Assembly: GCA_041687435.1 (NCBI GenBank) | Contig: JAWLBX010000042.1 | Location: 1-16,178, forward strand | Source of the DNA: JACKII01 sp041687435 | GTDB taxonomy: Bacteria; Pseudomonadota; Alphaproteobacteria; Bin95 | DNA length: 16,178 nucleotides | Reading direction: 5' to 3' | Shown here: positions 12,164 through 16,178 of the stretch, in pieces | How the letters are laid out: each line of letters opens with the position of its first letter | How positions within the stretch are numbered: the first letter of the stretch is position 1 | Translations under genes and position numbers: made by a program | The notes under the pieces: model-generated | Databases searched by the model: none | What the model was told of the DNA's origin: nothing | The model's input: only the letters and a program-made list of their open reading frames with translations

Positions 12164-15100
12164 ATGCGTATCGAGCGCCGTTTCACCCGTGCCGGCCAGT
12201 CGCCCTACGACCGGATTGAATTCCGCAATGCGACCAGCGAGATCGTCAATCCGGATGGCTCGACGGTGTTCAAGGCGGCGGACATGCGCGTGCCGTCGCA
12301 TTGGAGCCAAGTGGCGGTGGACATCATCGCCCAAAAGTATTTCCGCAAGGCCGGCGTGCCGAAAAAGCTGAAGCGTGTCGAGGAAGAAGGCATGCCCTGC
12401 TTCATCCAGCGCTGCGTGGCCGATGGCGAAACGCTGGATGCTTTGCCGGAAGACGAGCGCTATGGCGGCGAAAGTGATTCGCGGCAGGTGTTCGACCGGC
12501 TGGCCGGCGCCTGGACCTATTGGGGCTGGAAGGGCGGCTATTTCGACGAGGAGGAGGACGCCCGCGCCTTCTTCGACGAGCACCGTTATATGCTGGCCAT
12601 GCAGATGGTGGCGCCCAACAGCCCGCAATGGTTCAACACCGGCTTGCACTGGGCCTATGGCATCGACGGGCCGAGCCAGGGGCATTTCTACGTCGATCCA
12701 GAGACGGGCGAACTGAAACGCTCCGATTCGTCCTACGAGCGCCCGCAGCCGCATGCCTGCTTCATCCAGTCCGTCGCCGACGATCTGGTGAACGAGGGCG
12801 GCATCATGGACCTGTGGGTGCGCGAGGCACGGCTGTTCAAATATGGCAGCGGCACGGGCACCAACTTCTCCAACCTGCGCGGCGAGGGCGAGCCGCTGTC
12901 GGGCGGTGGCCAGTCCTCTGGCCTTATGAGCTTCCTGAAGGTCGGCGACCGTGCCGCCGGGTCGATCAAGTCGGGCGGCACCACCCGCCGCGCGGCCAAA
13001 ATGGTCTGCCTCGACGTCGATCACCCGGATATCGAGACCTTCGTCAACTGGAAAGTGGTGGAGGAGCAGAAGGTTCTGGCCCTCGTCGCCGGCTCCAAGC
13101 TCGCCGAGCGTCACCTGAAGGCGGTGATGCAGGCCTGCCACGGCAAGGCGGAGATTATAGAGGGCGATCCCGATGCCCGTTTCGACCCGAAGCGCAACAA
13201 GGCGCTGGCCGCGGCGATCCTCGATGCCCGCCGGGCCGAAGTGTCGGAGAACTATGTCCAGCGCACGATCCAGCTGGCGCGCCAGGGCTACACCGACATG
13301 GCGTTCGCCACCTATGATACCGACTGGGATTCGGAAGCCTATCTGACCGTCGCCGGCCAGAACTCCAACAATTCCGTGCGCCTGACCAACGATTTCCTGG
13401 AGGCTGTCGCCAACGACGCCGACTGGAACCTGATCCGCCGCACCGATGGCAAGCCCGCCAAAACCATCCGCGCCCGCGACCTGATGGACCAGATCAGCTA
13501 CGCCGCCTGGGCCAGTGCCGACCCGGGTGTGCAGTTCGATACCACCATCAACGAATGGCACACCTGCCCCGCTTCCGGCCGGATCAACGCCAGCAATCCG
13601 TGTTCCGAGTACATGTTCCTCGACGATACGGCCTGCAATCTGGCCTCGCTGAACCTGGCTGCCGCCGCGTTCTACAACGCCGGTGAATTCGACCTGGAAG
13701 CCTACAGCCACGCTGTCCGCCTGTGGACCGTGGTCCTTGAGATCAGCGTGCTGATGGCGCAGTTCCCGAGCCGCGAGATCGCGCAGCGGTCCTACGATTT
13801 CCGCACGCTTGGCCTCGGTTATGCAAATCTCGGTGGCCTGCTGATGGCCTCCGGCCTCGCCTATGACAGCGACGAGGGCCGCGCCGCCGCCGCGGGTCTG
13901 ACCGCCCTGATGACCGGCGTCGCCTATGCCACGTCGGCGGAAATGGCCGCCGGCCTCGGCCCCTTCCCGCGCTGGGCTGAGAATCGCGAGGGCATGCTGC
14001 GCGTCATCCGCAACCACCGCCGCGCCGCCCATGGAGAGACGACGGACTACGAAAATTTGAGCGTGCCGCCGGTACCGCTCGACGCGACCTTGGTTCCCTA
14101 CGAAGGCTTGGCCGAGCGTGCCGCGGCAGCATGGGACCGCGCGCTGGAACTGGGCGAGCAGCACGGCTACCGCAACGCGCAGGCCACCGTGATCGCGCCG
14201 ACCGGCACCATCGGCCTGGTGATGGATTGCGACACCACCGGCATCGAGCCCGACTTCGCGCTGGTGAAGTTCAAGAAACTGGCCGGCGGCGGCTATTTCA
14301 AGATCATCAACCGCATGGTGCCGCAGGCGCTGAAGGCGCTGGGTTACACCCGCGACCAGATCGGGGCGATCACCACCTACGCCACCGGCCACAACACGCT
14401 GCGCGGCGCGCCGGCGATCAACCACGACACGCTGACCGCCAGGGGCTTTTCGCCGGAAGCGCTCGAATCCATCGAATCGTCGCTGGCCAGCGCGTTCGAC
14501 ATCAAGTTCGTGTTCAACCGCTTCACCCTTGGCGACGATTTCTGCCGGGATGTGCTGGGCTTCACCGATGCGCAGTTGAACGACTACAGCTTCGACATGC
14601 TGTCCGCGCTGGGCTTTTCGGCCGACGAGGTGCGGCAGGCGAACATCCACGTCTGCGGCGCCATGACGGTGGAGGGCGCGCCCGAACTGAAGGACGAGCA
14701 CCTGCCCGTGTTCGATTGTGCCACCCCTTGCGGGCGGGAAGGCACACGCTATCTGTCGGCGGAGGCGCATATCGACATGATGGCGGCGGCGCAGCCGTTC
14801 ATCTCCGGTGCGATCTCCAAGACCATCAACATGCCGAACGCCGCCGGCGTGGCCGATTGCGAGAGCGCCTATATGCGCTCCTGGAAGCTGGGGCTGAAGG
14901 CGAACGCGCTCTACCGCGACGGCTCCAAGCTTTCGCAGCCGCTAAACGCCTCGCTACTGGATGATGTCGACCACCCTTTCGAGGATGCCCATGGGGAGGC
15001 CCCCCTGCCCTCTGCTGTTGCGACGGAGCGTGTGGTTGAGCGCATCGTCGAGAAGGCCGTGGTCATGCGCCAGAAACTGCCGGACCGGCGCAAGGGCTAC

Positions 15101-15868
15101 ACCCAGAAGGCCGTGGTCGGCGGCCACAAGGTCTATCTGCGCACCGGCGAGTGGGAGGATGGGCGCCTGGGCGAGATCTTCATCGACATGCACAAGGAGG
15201 GCGCGGCCTTCCGGGCGATGATGAACAACTTCGCCATCGCGGTCTCGATCGGCCTGCAATACGGCGTGCCGCTGGAGGAATTCGTGGAGGCGTTCACCTT
15301 CACCCGGTTCGAGCCGTCCGGCATGGTCGAGGGCAACGACGCCATCAAGATGGCAACCAGCGTCGTCGACTACGTGTTCCGGGAACTGGCGGTCAGCTAT
15401 CTGGGCCGCGCCGACCTGGCCCATGTCGAGCCGGAGGACATCCGCCACGACACCCTCGGCGAAGGCGAGGACGAAAGCGCGCTGGATGAGGAATGGAAGC
15501 ACCGCCGCGACGGCGACCTGGATGCCGCCCGCCGCCTCGCCAGCTCCGGCTATCTGCGCGACAACCTCTATGTGCTGAGCGCACCCAAGGCCCGCGCCAC
15601 CGCCAGCATGGCCGCCGCAACCATGGAGGCGGTGGAAACCGCGACCGCCGCCGGCACGATGCGCTCCACCAGTTCCGCCGCGGTCGCCGTCTCCTATTCC
15701 AGCGGCGGCGGCAACGGCCCCGGTTCGGAACGCGCCGCCCGCGTGCAGGAGGCGCGCATGAAGGGCTACGAAGGCGACAACTGCCCGGAATGCGGCAACT
15801 TCACGTTGGTGCGCAACGGGACGTGCCTGAAATGCGACACCTGCGGGAGCACGACTGGGTGTAGTTGA
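12164..15868 (+). CDS. nrdJ: Adenosylcobalamin-dependent ribonucleoside-diphosphate reductase (class II)
   Basis: The 1234-residue product is the long class II reductase usual in alphaproteobacteria. It makes deoxyribonucleotides from ribonucleotides with vitamin B12 as radical source and needs no oxygen or small subunit. The N-terminal part holds VAPNSPQWFNTG (149-160) and the redox cysteine in PHACFIQS (Cys199). The barrel core carries the radical-site NPCSE (Cys480, Glu482), the second redox cysteine in DTACNLASLN (Cys491) and APTGTIGLVMDCDTTGIEPD (from 678). After a second conserved region (KVYLRTGEWEDGRLGEIFID) comes an Ala/Ser/Gly-rich linker and a C-terminal zinc-ribbon-like CPEC..CLKCDTCG..GC (1207-1233), probably used for active-site re-reduction. 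The ATG at 12164 follows GAGGGATAAGG. Loss of B12 should block it unless another reductase exists elsewhere. Confidence 0.97.
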   Translation: MRIERRFTRAGQSPYDRIEFRNATSEIVNPDGSTVFKAADMRVPSHWSQVAVDIIAQKYFRKAGVPKKLKRVEEEGMPCFIQRCVADGETLDALPEDERYGGESDSRQVFDRLAGAWTYWGWKGGYFDEEEDARAFFDEHRYMLAMQMVAPNSPQWFNTGLHWAYGIDGPSQGHFYVDPETGELKRSDSSYERPQPHACFIQSVADDLVNEGGIMDLWVREARLFKYGSGTGTNFSNLRGEGEPLSGGGQSSGLMSFLKVGDRAAGSIKSGGTTRRAAKMVCLDVDHPDIETFVNWKVVEEQKVLALVAGSKLAERHLKAVMQACHGKAEIIEGDPDARFDPKRNKALAAAILDARRAEVSENYVQRTIQLARQGYTDMAFATYDTDWDSEAYLTVAGQNSNNSVRLTNDFLEAVANDADWNLIRRTDGKPAKTIRARDLMDQISYAAWASADPGVQFDTTINEWHTCPASGRINASNPCSEYMFLDDTACNLASLNLAAAAFYNAGEFDLEAYSHAVRLWTVVLEISVLMAQFPSREIAQRSYDFRTLGLGYANLGGLLMASGLAYDSDEGRAAAAGLTALMTGVAYATSAEMAAGLGPFPRWAENREGMLRVIRNHRRAAHGETTDYENLSVPPVPLDATLVPYEGLAERAAAAWDRALELGEQHGYRNAQATVIAPTGTIGLVMDCDTTGIEPDFALVKFKKLAGGGYFKIINRMVPQALKALGYTRDQIGAITTYATGHNTLRGAPAINHDTLTARGFSPEALESIESSLASAFDIKFVFNRFTLGDDFCRDVLGFTDAQLNDYSFDMLSALGFSADEVRQANIHVCGAMTVEGAPELKDEHLPVFDCATPCGREGTRYLSAEAHIDMMAAAQPFISGAISKTINMPNAAGVADCESAYMRSWKLGLKANALYRDGSKLSQPLNASLLDDVDHPFEDAHGEAPLPSAVATERVVERIVEKAVVMRQKLPDRRKGYTQKAVVGGHKVYLRTGEWEDGRLGEIFIDMHKEGAAFRAMMNNFAIAVSIGLQYGVPLEEFVEAFTFTRFEPSGMVEGNDAIKMATSVVDYVFRELAVSYLGRADLAHVEPEDIRHDTLGEGEDESALDEEWKHRRDGDLDAARRLASSGYLRDNLYVLSAPKARATASMAAATMEAVETATAAGTMRSTSSAAVAVSYSSGGGNGPGSERAARVQEARMKGYEGDNCPECGNFTLVRNGTCLKCDTCGSTTGCS

Positions 15869-15921
15869 GGAGGAATTGGCTGAAGGCAACCGCTGCATAC
15901 CTAGCCAAGGATATCCAATTT

Positions 15922-16125
15922 ATGCTGACAATAAAAGCACGGGATGAAATTAAAAGTAGAGGCTATGTGTTTTTGAAGCAGCATAACCCAGAAAGTACAA
16001 CTGACGAGGTTGCAAAATCTTTTGGAAATGCAGTTGACCTAAAACAATATCAAGATGAGATTGGCCTTGGCGCTGTCCATCAGCTGGACACCCGCATTAA
16101 CCTCGCCGATTTTCAACGGATGTGA
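15922..16125 (+). pseudogene. Truncated TauD-like dioxygenase gene fragment
   Basis: The ATG at 15922, with AAGGA ten bases upstream, opens a 67-codon frame whose first 58 residues resemble the N-terminal arm of Fe(II)/2-oxoglutarate TauD/TfdA-like proteins: a helix, RGYVFLKQHNPESTTDEVAKSFGNAVDL, and then LGAVHQLDTR in place of the usual VQxLxPR. Full members run to roughly 200-300 residues with an HxD...H iron site, absent here. The likeness stops at Arg58, directly before a TTAA that appears to be the insertion point of an IS5-type element, and the last nine codons are read from that element. Bases 15921-16080 are about 39% G+C, far below nrdJ, which suggests transferred DNA. An upstream TTG at 15865 is a less likely start. 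The family call is by eye. Confidence 0.5.
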
Positions 16126-16178
16126 TTCACTGTCGCCATCGCATTGATGGAGCAGCCCGATGGACCAGCGCGGATTTT
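16101..16178 (+). mobile_element. Left end of an IS5-type insertion sequence, cut by the window edge
   Basis: Base composition returns to GC-rich after TTAA (16097-16100), a sequence fitting the YTAR target of IS5-group elements. The following bases, including ATGTGATTCA, resemble the leader before transposases starting MDQRGF. The other end and the second target copy lie outside the window, so the terminal repeat cannot be checked. Confidence 0.5.
16160..16178 (+). CDS. N-terminus of an IS5-family transposase (partial)
   Basis: ATG at 16160 with GGAG seven bases upstream reads MDQRGF and then runs off the window. Alphaproteobacterial IS5-group DDE transposases commonly begin this way, continuing into F-D-x-x-x-R-L. 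Six residues alone are weak evidence; the agreement with the TTAA boundary and with the interrupted gene next door raises the likelihood. Confidence 0.5.

Noticed and set aside
11834..14770. A very long open frame (978 codons) antisense to nrdJ
   Set aside because: It is a codon-bias shadow of a GC-rich gene: the product is low in complexity with repeated His, Gly, Val, and it runs opposite an unmistakable reductase frame.

Overview
The window looks like chromosomal DNA of a GC-rich alphaproteobacterium, probably near the Rhodospirillales. This rests on the linked NDUFA12 / MlaD-type MCE / DUF2155 gene set, the long adenosylcobalamin-dependent ribonucleotide reductase NrdJ, and the GC-rich codon use. 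Species cannot be named from sequence alone.

Both edges appear to run into IS5-type insertion sequences. The left edge cuts the first codons (MARY...) of a minus-strand gene with a strong ribosome binding site. The right edge cuts a plus-strand gene beginning MDQRGF. Between them, 1-1250 is an AT-richer accessory stretch with a small XRE-type helix-turn-helix protein, a 67-residue protein of unknown function and 415 bases without a gene. A UDP-sugar 4-epimerase-like enzyme (1253-2284) and a LuxR-type regulator with a degenerate receiver domain (2459-3160) follow, then a secreted cyclophilin (3242-3778).

The most striking gene is the minus-strand 760-residue protein at 3865-6147. It has the full architecture of a P1B heavy-metal P-type ATPase: an HMA-like domain, eight probable membrane helices, and A, N and P domains. 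Nearly every catalytic and metal-binding motif is replaced: CPC is SPG, DKTGT is AAVGV, TGES is SGVD, the HP dipeptide is YR, GDGxND is GHPVHD, and the HMA CxxC is absent. The frame is intact, so it looks like a retained pseudoenzyme rather than a decaying pseudogene.

From 6259 to 10509 lies a set of acyl-CoA or ketone metabolism genes: a luciferase-like F420-type oxidoreductase, a mesaconyl-C4-CoA-hydratase-like hot-dog enzyme, an ACAD10/11-like phosphotransferase and a PanE-like ketopantoate reductase. They form two divergent pairs separated by hairpins. Then come the minus-strand NDUFA12-mlaD-DUF2155 operon (complex I accessory subunit, phospholipid transport, unknown periplasmic protein) and nrdJ on the plus strand. 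Upstream of nrdJ are two DnaA-box-like repeats and a hairpin-rich leader. The window closes with the N-terminal 58 codons of an AT-rich TauD-like dioxygenase gene, broken at a TTAA where the right-hand IS begins.
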